The notes beneath the pieces are model-generated. The model worked only from the letters and a program-made list of their open reading frames with translations. It made no database searches and was not told where the DNA came from. Below, piece by piece: positions 1 to 6,880 of a DNA stretch of 14,008 nucleotides; the stretch's first letter is position 1, and every line of letters starts with the position of its first letter. This DNA comes from an uncultured archaeon (lineage in GTDB: Archaea; Nanobdellota; Nanobdellia; Pacearchaeales; GW2011-AR1), in the NCBI GenBank assembly GCA_903873955.1, contig CAIQQL010000117.1, positions 1-14,008 of the forward strand. The letters are read 5' to 3'. The translations under genes and the position numbers were made by a program.

Positions 1-1
1 C

Positions 2-70
2 CTCTCCGAGATCAAGGCGCTCACCTATTCTTCCTGGTATCTCCCTTCAAAAGACCAAGTGGTCTATTAA
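2..70 (+). CDS. Possible C-terminal tail of an upstream gene (partial)
   Basis: Reading from base 2 gives 22 codons ending LPSKDQVVY and then TAA at 68-70. The composition (mixed charged and aromatic residues, no early stop) looks like a genuine protein C-terminus, and the stop falls just before the promoter of the next gene. The piece is too short to assign a family. The other two forward frames also stay open for 36 codons or more, so the frame choice rests on residue composition only. A short inverted repeat (bases 52-65) lies across the last codons. Confidence 0.35.
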   Translation, partial: LSEIKALTYSSWYLPSKDQVVY

Positions 71-116
71 GGGGGCCTCGTGTACCCTTATGCCCTGCCT
101 CTCGTCATTAGGCACC

Positions 117-124
117 TTTAAATA
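117..124 (+). promoter_or_regulatory. TATA box for the DHH phosphoesterase operon
   Basis: TTTAAATA is centred about 25 bases before the ATG at 146. In archaea transcription starts about 25 bases after the TATA centre, so the mRNA should begin at or next to the start codon (leaderless). No Shine-Dalgarno sequence is visible before the ATG, which agrees. Confidence 0.6.
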
Positions 125-145
125 ACTGTTTTTTATGCTTTTAGT

Positions 146-1204
146 ATGTTAACTTCTCAACAGATCTCCGAAATACGAGAACATCTAGAACGGGCGCAAA
201 ACCCTCTTTTTTTCTATGATAACGATGCAGATGGCCTATGCAGCTTCCTGCTTTTACGTCGATTTATCGGCAGGGGAAAAGGGGTCGCCATCAAAAGCTA
301 TCCTAGCCTGCATACACAATATGTCCGTCGGATCCACGAGCTCAATGCGGATTATATCTTCATTCTTGACAAACCTCTAGTCTCAGAAGAATTCCTCAAA
401 GAGGTCCACGAACTCCAGATTCCTGTCGTTTGGATTGACCATCATGAAGCCCCTGTCCAGGAGGTCCTTGCACTCTTTCCTGAAGTTTCCTATTATAACC
501 CAGTCATCAATACGGGAAAGGACAAGAGCAATGAACCGGTTACCTACCTGTCCTATATGATTTCCAACAACAAGGAAGATCAATGGATTGCCATGATGGG
601 CTGTATTGCGGACCATTTCTTGCCTGATTTTTCTGAAGAATTCGGAAAGACCTATCCTGAGCTTTGGAAAAAAGGCATCAGTGAACCTTTTGATGCCTAT
701 TATCGAACCGAGATCGGGAAGATTGCCCAAGCACTTGGTTTCGGGATCAAAGATTCCATCTCCCATGTCGTTGCGCTGCAAAGTTATTTGCTTTCCTGTA
801 AAAGCCCCCATGATGTCTTAGGGGAGTCAGACTTCAATATTCAATTCCGTGAAAAAAATGCAGAACTACGAAAAAAATATGATGTCTTGATAGAGCAGGC
901 AAAGCAATGTGTCCAAGGTAATCTTCTCTTCTTTACCTATGGGGGTACCTTAAGCATCAGTTCAGAACTATCCAATGAGCTGTCCTATTTATTCCCTGGG
1001 ATTTATATTACCGTTGTGTATTTAAAGGGTAATGAGCTTAAGATATCCATGCGTGGAAAAAACGTAAAATCCCTTCTTGAGCGAATTCTCCCTGCCTTTC
1101 CAGGAGCAACCGGGGGCGGGCATGATGATGCGGTCGGTTCAGTGATAAAAGCGGACCAACTCAGCACATTTCAAAATTTATTACTGGAAGAGATCAAAAA
1201 ATGA
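146..1204 (+). CDS. DHH/DHHA1-family phosphoesterase (RecJ-like)
   Basis: The 352-residue protein has the DHH-superfamily phosphoesterase layout. The N-terminal metal-binding motif is DNDADG (residues 25-30), followed by LDKP (74-77), the signature IDHH (97-100) and ADH (155-157). At the C-terminus is a DHHA1 substrate-binding domain with SMRG (301-304) and GGGH (323-326). These aspartates and histidines normally hold two Mn2+ ions that cleave phosphodiester bonds in nucleic acids or small nucleotides. The length suits the compact archaeal RecJ-like/NrnA-like group rather than full bacterial RecJ (over 550 residues). The substrate (single-stranded DNA, RNA oligonucleotides or cyclic dinucleotides) cannot be told from sequence. 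No TM segment or signal peptide is seen, so it should be cytoplasmic. The ATG at 146 fits the leaderless promoter. The gene overlaps the next by ATGA, so the two are almost certainly cotranscribed and translationally coupled. Confidence 0.9.
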   Translation: MLTSQQISEIREHLERAQNPLFFYDNDADGLCSFLLLRRFIGRGKGVAIKSYPSLHTQYVRRIHELNADYIFILDKPLVSEEFLKEVHELQIPVVWIDHHEAPVQEVLALFPEVSYYNPVINTGKDKSNEPVTYLSYMISNNKEDQWIAMMGCIADHFLPDFSEEFGKTYPELWKKGISEPFDAYYRTEIGKIAQALGFGIKDSISHVVALQSYLLSCKSPHDVLGESDFNIQFREKNAELRKKYDVLIEQAKQCVQGNLLFFTYGGTLSISSELSNELSYLFPGIYITVVYLKGNELKISMRGKNVKSLLERILPAFPGATGGGHDDAVGSVIKADQLSTFQNLLLEEIKK

Positions 1205-2277
1205 AAGAAGAATTAGAAGTCCATGTCTTCGGAAGGGTACAAGGAGTCAATTTTCGTAGTACTCTCAAAAGTATTGCTGATGATCTCCATCTACCTGGTG
1301 AGGCACAAAACCTTCTAGACGGCTCTGTGCGTATCGTCGTTCAAGGGGAACATGCTGGACTAGAGCAATTTATAACTTTACTTCGTGCAAATCCAGGTTT
1401 TGCCAAAATTGAGGGTATCTCCTATCGTTTTGTTCCCTTACGTAAAGAATACCTCGACTTTGTCATCGTGCGAGAAGGAGGGTATCTTGCAGACCGTATC
1501 TCGGGAGTCGTTCGTCTGGGAAAACAGATTGTCACTGCGGGAAAAACCAAGTTTCCTACCCATATTGTCATCATCCCTGATGGAAACCGAAGGTGGGCGA
1601 GGGCAAAGGGCAAGGAACCCAGCTTTGGACATTATTCTGCGGGAAGCTATGAACATCTCATGTCCTTGTTCGATGAAGCAAAAGCCTATGGAGTGAAATA
1701 TGTGTCCATCTGGGGTTTCTCTACCGAAAACTGGAATAGGAATGCTGGTGAAATAAAAGCCATCTTCGACCTAATCTTCTCAAGCGTCGATCGCTTCAGA
1801 GCTGATGCCCATAAAAACAAGATCTGTTTCCGTCATATCGGCAGAAAAGACCGATTGCCTCAAGGTCTTGTCGATGCTCTAACCCGTCTTGAAGATGAGA
1901 CTAGATCCTATACTGAATTCCATATCCAGCTTTGTCTTGACTACGGAGGCAGGGATGAGCTCGTTCGTTCCGTAAACAAGATGCTTAACGCAGGGCTTTC
2001 TACTGTTGATGAATCCAATTTTTCAGATTACCTCGACACTACAGGCATCCCTGATCCGGACCTGATTATCCGTACATCTGGTGAGAAAAGGACCTCTGGA
2101 TTCATGCCCTATCAGTCAGTCTATGCTGAACTGTTTTTCAGTGAGAAATATTTTCCTGATTTTGAGGCACGGGACCTGCGGTTTGCCCTTGATGAATTCT
2201 CAGGAAGAATCCGCCGGTTTGGCGGCACTGCGAAAGAAGATCTTGTCCCTCTAAAAAAGGCATCAAAACGAAATTAA
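1201..2277 (+). CDS. Acylphosphatase / cis-prenyltransferase (UPP synthase family) fusion
   Basis: Two domains lie in one uninterrupted frame. Residues 1-92 match acylphosphatase: GRVQGVNFR (11-19, with the catalytic-type Arg19) and QNLLDGSV (36-43, with the catalytic-type Asn37). After a linker of about 25 residues, residues 118-343 are a complete cis-prenyltransferase: IPDGNRRW (125-132, catalytic-type Asp127), FSTENW (173-178), YGGRDE (248-253), PDPDLIIRTSGE (284-295) and the C-terminal RRFGG (338-342). Such enzymes condense isopentenyl diphosphate onto an allylic primer to make the long polyprenyl diphosphates that carry glycans. Family enzymes are usually about 230-300 residues, so the extra N-terminus is exactly the acylphosphatase. 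Both domains keep their key residues. Why they are joined is unknown. The start at 1201 overlaps the preceding stop (ATGA). The stop codon overlaps that of the converging minus-strand gene. Confidence 0.9.
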   Translation: MKEELEVHVFGRVQGVNFRSTLKSIADDLHLPGEAQNLLDGSVRIVVQGEHAGLEQFITLLRANPGFAKIEGISYRFVPLRKEYLDFVIVREGGYLADRISGVVRLGKQIVTAGKTKFPTHIVIIPDGNRRWARAKGKEPSFGHYSAGSYEHLMSLFDEAKAYGVKYVSIWGFSTENWNRNAGEIKAIFDLIFSSVDRFRADAHKNKICFRHIGRKDRLPQGLVDALTRLEDETRSYTEFHIQLCLDYGGRDELVRSVNKMLNAGLSTVDESNFSDYLDTTGIPDPDLIIRTSGEKRTSGFMPYQSVYAELFFSEKYFPDFEARDLRFALDEFSGRIRRFGGTAKEDLVPLKKASKRN

Positions 2278-2750
2278 GCAAGCACTTCTTTTTCAAGTCT
2301 GCTCTGTGCGTATCTTACTAATCCATTAAAGATTGATCCGATCTGCATGGCTGAATAATCTTTTTTCTTAAAGTCTTGGGGTCCGCCCTCGCCAAATCGT
2401 TTGGGAAAGTACCTTATGAGCATCGCACGTTTTGCCTGGGTATCCTCGGTAAACGATTTCGGATTGTATCTTCTTGCATCATCAAGGAAGTGATGATATT
2501 TTTTATTGGGTGTTCGTTCATCTTTTTTCATTGAGCCTTCTAAAACCTGCTCAGGATCAAACAAGGCCCCAGCAGCAGTATTTGATTCAAATGCCCCCAG
2601 ATCGTATAAATCAGGGTCTTCAATGTCCCTTATTCCTAGCGTCGCGCAGAGTGTGTAATATTTTTGGGCGTCAAGTCTTGACAAAGCATCCTTTCTGGCC
2701 GACTCTTGCTCAAGGATATCAGCAACATAGGTCTTACCCTGTGTGCCCAT
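2274..2750 (-). CDS. Hypothetical soluble 158-residue protein
   Basis: I do not recognise this protein. It is charged and soluble-looking, with no signal peptide or membrane segment and a single cysteine (Cys35). It appears largely helical, with a charged N-terminal part (residues 10-32), a DPDLYDLGAF stretch (45-54), a basic middle (74-130, including KYHHFLDDARRYNP at 84-97) and a C-terminal helix (about 134-156). No catalytic motif stands out. It is probably real: a good TATA box (2771-2780) is centred 25 bases before its ATG, the frame is open for its whole length, and its stop overlaps that of the converging prenyltransferase gene by four bases, which suggests tight gene packing. It lies 80 bases downstream of the MFS gene on the same strand but seems to have its own promoter. 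Confidence 0.7.
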   Translation of the reverse strand: MGTQGKTYVADILEQESARKDALSRLDAQKYYTLCATLGIRDIEDPDLYDLGAFESNTAAGALFDPEQVLEGSMKKDERTPNKKYHHFLDDARRYNPKSFTEDTQAKRAMLIRYFPKRFGEGGPQDFKKKDYSAMQIGSIFNGLVRYAQSRLEKEVLA

Positions 2751-2770
2751 ATCTAATCCACCACTTCAGA

Positions 2771-2780
2771 CTTTATAAAT
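2771..2780 (-). promoter_or_regulatory. TATA box for the 158-residue hypothetical gene
   Basis: Read on the minus strand this is ATTTATAAAG, centred about 25 bases before the ATG at 2750, the same spacing as at four other genes in the window. A leaderless transcript is expected. Confidence 0.55.
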
Positions 2781-2790
2781 TTTGCTATTT

Positions 2791-2809
2791 GTAACTACTC
2801 TTAAGTTAC
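2791..2809. repeat. Inverted repeat upstream of the 158-residue gene
   Basis: GTAACT and AGTTAC form perfect 6-base arms around a 7-base loop. The repeat lies between the MFS stop codon and the TATA box of the next minus-strand gene, about 10 bases upstream of that TATA box. It could be a regulator binding site or a weak hairpin at the end of the MFS transcript. On the plus strand it is followed by a T-run (2809-2814), but no plus-strand gene ends there. Confidence 0.35.
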
Positions 2810-2830
2810 TTTTTATCTCTCTTCAAAAAA

Positions 2831-4279
2831 TTAGTCTTCAGTCGCTTCTTTTATCGGATTAAGGATTTTCATGAAGCCTCTAAGCGCTTTTTGAGGCCGT
2901 ATCTTCGTTATACTCTCTTTGAGGTCATGGTTGAATGTGCTCATCTTGAACGGTTCGACTGTTTTCACTTCTTTAACCAAAGAGAGCATAGTCAGCGGGA
3001 CTAGCAATCGGATGATTGCGCTGATAGCAAAAATAAATAGGATAGCATTAAGGCCCAGTATATCGAACTTATAGGACACAATTATCCCTCCGATCGTTGC
3101 TCCTACAACGGTACCTGTGGCGCTAATGACATTTTCATAGGCAAAACAAACTCCCACACGTTCCCTGGTCACTGCATCATAAATGAAATTCCCCGTAGAT
3201 AAGTTAAATCCTGCCCAGGCCATCCCTGAATAAAATTCGATAACCAAAAGGTAGGGCACCAATAATATTGGAGGTATGACTGTGCTCAAAAGCCAAAGAA
3301 TTGGGACGAATGGCACTAACCAGCTCGCAATTTTCATGGTCTTGATATTTCCAAACCTGTCTGCAAACCTGCCCCACCAAGGCATAAAGAAGATTGTGGC
3401 AACAATCGGACTAATCAGCACCAAAGTGTATGAAATATAACTCAATTGCAAGTTTTTGAGCATATACACTGAGAAGAATGGCGAAGCAATCGCTGTCCCA
3501 AAGAGGACAATTGTATTGAATATCACAAAGTGACCATAATTGTTAAATCTCATTTTTTTGATGAACGACCAGAAACTAAAATAATACCCCTCATGATATT
3601 TTATCGCAGGTTCATATTGCTTTGTCAATAAATAAGCTGAAAGACCCCTTCCCAAAAAGGCGATGAGAAAAATTATCAGAAAACCCATAAAAATCTGGGT
3701 TTTTTTGAAGTAATCCAGGATGAATCCTGTAAGAAGCATTCCGAAAAGAGTTATGATGTATATTATCTTATTCCTCTTTCCAAAATATGCCCCACTATTC
3801 TTATCGACCAAATCTTTCATCCAGGAATTCCAAGCGGGTGCCCCAAAGCTTCCTGCGCTGACCAGACAGGCATAGATGAGCAGCAGCAGGAGCATTGCAG
3901 TGCCTGTGGTGATCTTCCCGGCAAAATAAAACCCTCCAACCGCAATCAGGGGCAACCAAAGCAGCGCCTCCAAGAATGCCCCCAAGGAGACCATCTTCTT
4001 TCTCGAGGTCCTCTCCATCTTTTTTACATTGATGATCTGAACAACATTGCCCAACAACGCAGGAATTGATGTCAGCATACCTATAATGGTGTTTGATGCT
4101 CCCAATGCAAGGGCGTAGGCCGTGATGTACCTTATACCAAAACTATCCATCAGGCTAGTTGCCGCACCTTCCCTAATGCTTATTTTTCTGCCTTCAGCTT
4201 TTTGATTTTCATCAGATGATGAAGAACTAGACGTTGAAGACGCGTGCTGCTCGCTGTTGCTGAATAAAGGATCGATCAT
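2831..4279 (-). CDS. Major facilitator superfamily (MFS) transporter
   Basis: This 482-residue polytopic membrane protein has about 12 hydrophobic segments arranged as two halves of six. The second half carries the MFS loop motif WGRFADRFGN (residues 302-311), and the first half has a diverged equivalent after TM2 (KKMERTSRKK, 86-95). A charged central loop (about 220-245) separates the halves. The substrate cannot be inferred. Two soluble tails flank the core: a Ser-rich N-terminus (eight of nine residues from 14 to 22 are Ser) and a basic C-terminal tail of about 47 residues (436-482). Both should face the cytoplasm. The gene is divergent from deoxyhypusine synthase across a 130-base AT-rich promoter region. 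A T-run lies just after its stop codon (minus-strand reading, 2824-2829). Confidence 0.88.
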   Translation of the reverse strand: MIDPLFSNSEQHASSTSSSSSSDENQKAEGRKISIREGAATSLMDSFGIRYITAYALALGASNTIIGMLTSIPALLGNVVQIINVKKMERTSRKKMVSLGAFLEALLWLPLIAVGGFYFAGKITTGTAMLLLLLIYACLVSAGSFGAPAWNSWMKDLVDKNSGAYFGKRNKIIYIITLFGMLLTGFILDYFKKTQIFMGFLIIFLIAFLGRGLSAYLLTKQYEPAIKYHEGYYFSFWSFIKKMRFNNYGHFVIFNTIVLFGTAIASPFFSVYMLKNLQLSYISYTLVLISPIVATIFFMPWWGRFADRFGNIKTMKIASWLVPFVPILWLLSTVIPPILLVPYLLVIEFYSGMAWAGFNLSTGNFIYDAVTRERVGVCFAYENVISATGTVVGATIGGIIVSYKFDILGLNAILFIFAISAIIRLLVPLTMLSLVKEVKTVEPFKMSTFNHDLKESITKIRPQKALRGFMKILNPIKEATED

Positions 4280-4305
4280 GGTGTTGGTTGCTGTTCATAG
4301 CTCTC

Positions 4306-4314
4306 TTTTTAAAA
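4306..4314 (-). promoter_or_regulatory. Probable TATA box for the MFS gene
   Basis: The minus strand reads TTTTAAAAA, centred about 31 bases before the ATG at 4279, so the leader would be only about 6 bases. A second AT-rich candidate (TTTAAATA on the minus strand) lies near 4342-4350 and would give a leader of about 40 bases. The choice is uncertain. Confidence 0.35.
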
Positions 4315-4380
4315 TTTAATACTCTAAAAAATAAAATCGGGTATTTAAATCTAGCTTTTTAGGATTTTCTATTCTGAATA

Positions 4381-4389
4381 TTTATAAAG
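4381..4389 (+). promoter_or_regulatory. TATA box for deoxyhypusine synthase
   Basis: TTTATAAAG is centred 25 bases before the ATG at 4410, implying a leaderless mRNA. An out-of-frame ATG at 4403 lies 7 bases earlier. The spacing favours 4410. Confidence 0.6.
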
Positions 4390-4409
4390 TACTCTTCATC
4401 TAATGGACT

Positions 4410-5405
4410 ATGGACAACCATTCCGGGTTCGAACGTACTGCCCGAAAAAATCTTCTTCGAAAGAGCAAAGAAGCGAAAGGAACTACTATCTCGGGATATG
4501 ACTTCAATCAGGGAGTGAACTATCCGGCACTTGTTAAGAGCTTCCAGGGTACGGGATTTCAAGCCAGCCAGTTTTCACAAGCCATTGAAATCACCCAAGC
4601 AATGCTCTCAAACAAGGCCTTCATCTTCCTAGGGTATACCTCAAATATGGTAAGCTCGGGCCTTCGGGATGTCTTTCGTTATCTTCTTGAGCATCGTCTG
4701 GTGAATGTTGTCGTCTCCACTGCTGGTGGAATTGAAGAGGACATCATCAAATGTCTGGGTGATTTTGTCCTTGGTGATTTTCGAGGTTCAGGCAAAGAGC
4801 TTCGAAAGCAAGGCATCAATCGTATAGGGAATATCTATGTCCCTAATAGCAGATATGTGGCTTTTGAACAGTTTGTTCAGCCTTTACTTGAGGAAGCCTA
4901 TCAAGACCAAAAGAAAACAGGGCATATCCTGACCCCCTCTGAACTCATCTGGAAACTAGGTGAACGTATTGATAATCCTAAAAGTATTTACTACTGGGCA
5001 GCCAAACATAAAATTCCGGTCTATTGCCCAGCATTGACTGATGGTGCATTAGGGGATAATATCTACTTTTTCAAGTTCAAAAGACCAGATTTTATCTTGG
5101 ATGTTGCCCAGGATGTCAAAACCTTCAATGATCTCACTGTGGGTCTTGCCAAGTCAGGTCTCATCATTCTCGGGAGCGGTACCATAAAACATGCTATTCT
5201 TAACGCCAATATGCTAAGAAATGGGGCTGACTATGCGGTTTACATCAATAATGCACAGGAATTTGATGGCAGTGATGCAGGAGCGGCTCCTGATGAAGCA
5301 GTATCCTGGGGAAAGATATTGCCACAAGCCCAAAGCATCAAAGTCTTTGGTGATGCCACCATCCTCTTCCCTTTACTTGTTGCGGAAACTTTTGCAAAAA
5401 AGTGA
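4410..5405 (+). CDS. dys: Deoxyhypusine synthase
   Basis: This 331-residue enzyme matches the deoxyhypusine synthase family along its whole length. It moves the aminobutyl group of spermidine onto a lysine of the archaeal translation factor aIF5A, using NAD. Visible family motifs are GYDFNQG (29-35), the NAD-binding SNMVSSG (78-84) and STAGGIEED (103-111), CPALTDG (206-212), KHAILNANMLRNGADYAV (260-277) with the active-site-type His261, FDGSDAGA (285-292) and EAVSWGKI (296-303), in which Lys302 is the catalytic lysine that forms the enzyme-substrate intermediate. All key positions are intact and the length is normal for archaea. The protein is cytoplasmic and typically tetrameric. GatB follows after 51 bases on the same strand. 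Confidence 0.97.
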   Translation: MDNHSGFERTARKNLLRKSKEAKGTTISGYDFNQGVNYPALVKSFQGTGFQASQFSQAIEITQAMLSNKAFIFLGYTSNMVSSGLRDVFRYLLEHRLVNVVVSTAGGIEEDIIKCLGDFVLGDFRGSGKELRKQGINRIGNIYVPNSRYVAFEQFVQPLLEEAYQDQKKTGHILTPSELIWKLGERIDNPKSIYYWAAKHKIPVYCPALTDGALGDNIYFFKFKRPDFILDVAQDVKTFNDLTVGLAKSGLIILGSGTIKHAILNANMLRNGADYAVYINNAQEFDGSDAGAAPDEAVSWGKILPQAQSIKVFGDATILFPLLVAETFAKK

Positions 5406-5407
5406 TC

Positions 5408-5412
5408 TTTTT
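5408..5412 (+). terminator. Short T-run after deoxyhypusine synthase
   Basis: TTTTT begins three bases after the stop codon. Archaeal termination can use such T-runs, but five Ts is weak and readthrough into GatB is quite possible. Confidence 0.25.
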
Positions 5413-5456
5413 ACATTATGCAAAACAATTAAAAATCCTTTAGTTGTGAGAGGGAT

Positions 5457-6818
5457 ATGACTGAACCTTTAGAGGGCATGATTGGTTTGGAAATCCATGC
5501 TTATCTTGTTACCAAGCAAAAGCTTTTTTGTACGTGTAAATCTTCGCGCGAGCGCGGACTTAAACCGAATACTTTCATTTGTCCTATCTGTTGCGGAATG
5601 CCGGGTTCTAAACCCATGCTTCCCAACAAAGAAGCTGTAAAAAAAGCGGTGCAAATCGGTCTTATGCTTGGCTGTACCATCAATACTCTGCTTATCTGGC
5701 AGCGTAAACATTATGACTGGCCAGATCTCCCCAAAGGATATCAAAATACTCTGTCAGGACCTTATGCTTTTCCGGTCGGCATCAGTGGTAAATTCAATGG
5801 CATCACTGTCTCAAGTATGCATCTTGAGGAAGACCCTGCCTCCTGGACACCAACCACTGGAGAGATTGATTATAACCGTTCAGGTCTGCCCTTGGTCGAG
5901 ATTGTGACGGCTCCTGAATTTACTTGTGCCACTGAAGTCATTGCCTGGTTGAAAAAATTATTGCATAATCTTGAGTATCTCAAGGCTGTCGACTCAAATG
6001 CAGGGATCAAAGTCGATGTAAACGTAAACATCCCTGGAAAGAGCGAACGTGTTGAAATAAAAAATATCAACTCCCTTGAAAGTATTGAAAAGGCCATTAA
6101 TTATGAATTTAAGCGACAAGCACAAGAGGGTGGAAAGAAAATTGAAACCCGTAGATATGATGAGGTGAAAGGAAAGACGATGCTGATGCGTACCAAAGAG
6201 GGCCAGGCAGACTATCGGTTTATCTCTGACCCTGACCTTCAAGAGTTGGTCTTGGACGCATCTTTTATATCCCAAGTTGCCAAGACCGTCCCTGAATCCC
6301 CTGAGCAGAAACTCAAGAAGATCATCGATCATTACAACATCGGTCCGCAAGACGCACAAGTTCTGACAAAACATATCGATATCGCTGAATTTTTTGAAAA
6401 GGTTGCAGAAAAGATTGACCCTCCCTTTGCATTACCTTGGGTAACCGTTGAACTTTTCAGGCTTCTTAATGAACATAAGGTCGCTCTCTCTGCTTTGGAT
6501 ATCCAGGTCGCACATTTTGTCAAACTTTTAGAGCTCGTACGGGATGGAAAGATCACTGAGCTGCAAGGGAAGCAGTTGCTTAAACAATTCTATCCGAAGA
6601 GCTTCATGCCTGAGCAGATCGCCGGAAAGATAACGGATGTTGAAGAGCTCGGAAGAGTCTGTAAAGATGTCCTCTCCAAAAATCCGCAAGCAGTAAGCGA
6701 TTATAAGTCTGGTGGGCAAAACGCCCTAAACTTCCTTTTAGGAGAGATTATGAGGGCAACGCAGAAAAGAGCTGATTTTAAAATTGCCCGAGAAGTCTTG
6801 CAAAAAATACTCGCTTAG
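5457..6818 (+). CDS. gatB: Aspartyl/glutamyl-tRNA amidotransferase subunit B (GatB)
   Basis: GatB is the kinase-transferase subunit of GatCAB, which converts Glu-tRNA(Gln) and/or Asp-tRNA(Asn) to the amidated form. The 453-residue protein starts with GLEIH (10-14) and has the zinc-binding cysteines C25/C27 and C42/C45 (FCTC, CPIC). It also has DLPKGYQ (90-96), HLEED (122-126), DYNRSGLPLVEIV (138-150), EIKNINS (200-206) and MRTKEGQADYR (244-254). The helical C-terminal tail that contacts tRNA fills roughly 290-453. It lacks the AspRS-like insertion that marks the paralogue GatE (about 600 residues), so GatB is the better call. The usual residues after HLEED (AGK in bacteria) read PAS here, a small local divergence. 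A modest Shine-Dalgarno-like GAGAGGG lies 3 bases before the ATG. GatA and GatC are not in the window. Confidence 0.95.
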   Translation: MTEPLEGMIGLEIHAYLVTKQKLFCTCKSSRERGLKPNTFICPICCGMPGSKPMLPNKEAVKKAVQIGLMLGCTINTLLIWQRKHYDWPDLPKGYQNTLSGPYAFPVGISGKFNGITVSSMHLEEDPASWTPTTGEIDYNRSGLPLVEIVTAPEFTCATEVIAWLKKLLHNLEYLKAVDSNAGIKVDVNVNIPGKSERVEIKNINSLESIEKAINYEFKRQAQEGGKKIETRRYDEVKGKTMLMRTKEGQADYRFISDPDLQELVLDASFISQVAKTVPESPEQKLKKIIDHYNIGPQDAQVLTKHIDIAEFFEKVAEKIDPPFALPWVTVELFRLLNEHKVALSALDIQVAHFVKLLELVRDGKITELQGKQLLKQFYPKSFMPEQIAGKITDVEELGRVCKDVLSKNPQAVSDYKSGGQNALNFLLGEIMRATQKRADFKIAREVLQKILA

Positions 6819-6842
6819 ACCTGCTCTTCCTTTCTGAATACC

Positions 6843-6850
6843 TTTATATA
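6843..6850 (+). promoter_or_regulatory. TATA box for the large secreted protein
   Basis: TTTATATA is centred about 34 bases before the ATG at 6881. Transcription would then start near 6872, giving a very short leader that contains the Shine-Dalgarno site. Confidence 0.5.
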
Positions 6851-6871
6851 GAAGTCCCTTCTTAATGTCTT

Positions 6872-6876
6872 GAGGT
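6872..6876 (+). promoter_or_regulatory. Shine-Dalgarno site of the large secreted protein
   Basis: GAGGT lies 4 bases before the ATG at 6881 and supports that start over the in-frame ATGs at 6887 and 6908. The 14-base context TGAGGTAAAAATGG is identical at the CTP synthase start. Confidence 0.5.
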
Positions 6877-6880
6877 AAAA

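Noticed and set aside
52..65. The palindrome AGACCA-AG-TGGTCT as a possible terminator hairpin
   Set aside because: The usable stem is only 5 bp, it lies within the last codons of a possible upstream gene, and no T-run follows.
383..811. A 142-codon minus-strand frame inside the DHH phosphoesterase gene
   Set aside because: The plus-strand frame carries all DHH/DHHA1 motifs across this stretch; the reverse frame has no recognisable motif or promoter.
5994..6374. A 126-codon minus-strand frame inside gatB
   Set aside because: It lies fully within the conserved GatB coding frame and has no promoter or motif.
5457..6818. GatE (the GatDE glutamine-specific paralogue) as the identity of this gene
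   Set aside because: GatE is about 600 residues with an AspRS-like insertion, which is missing here; length and motifs fit GatB.
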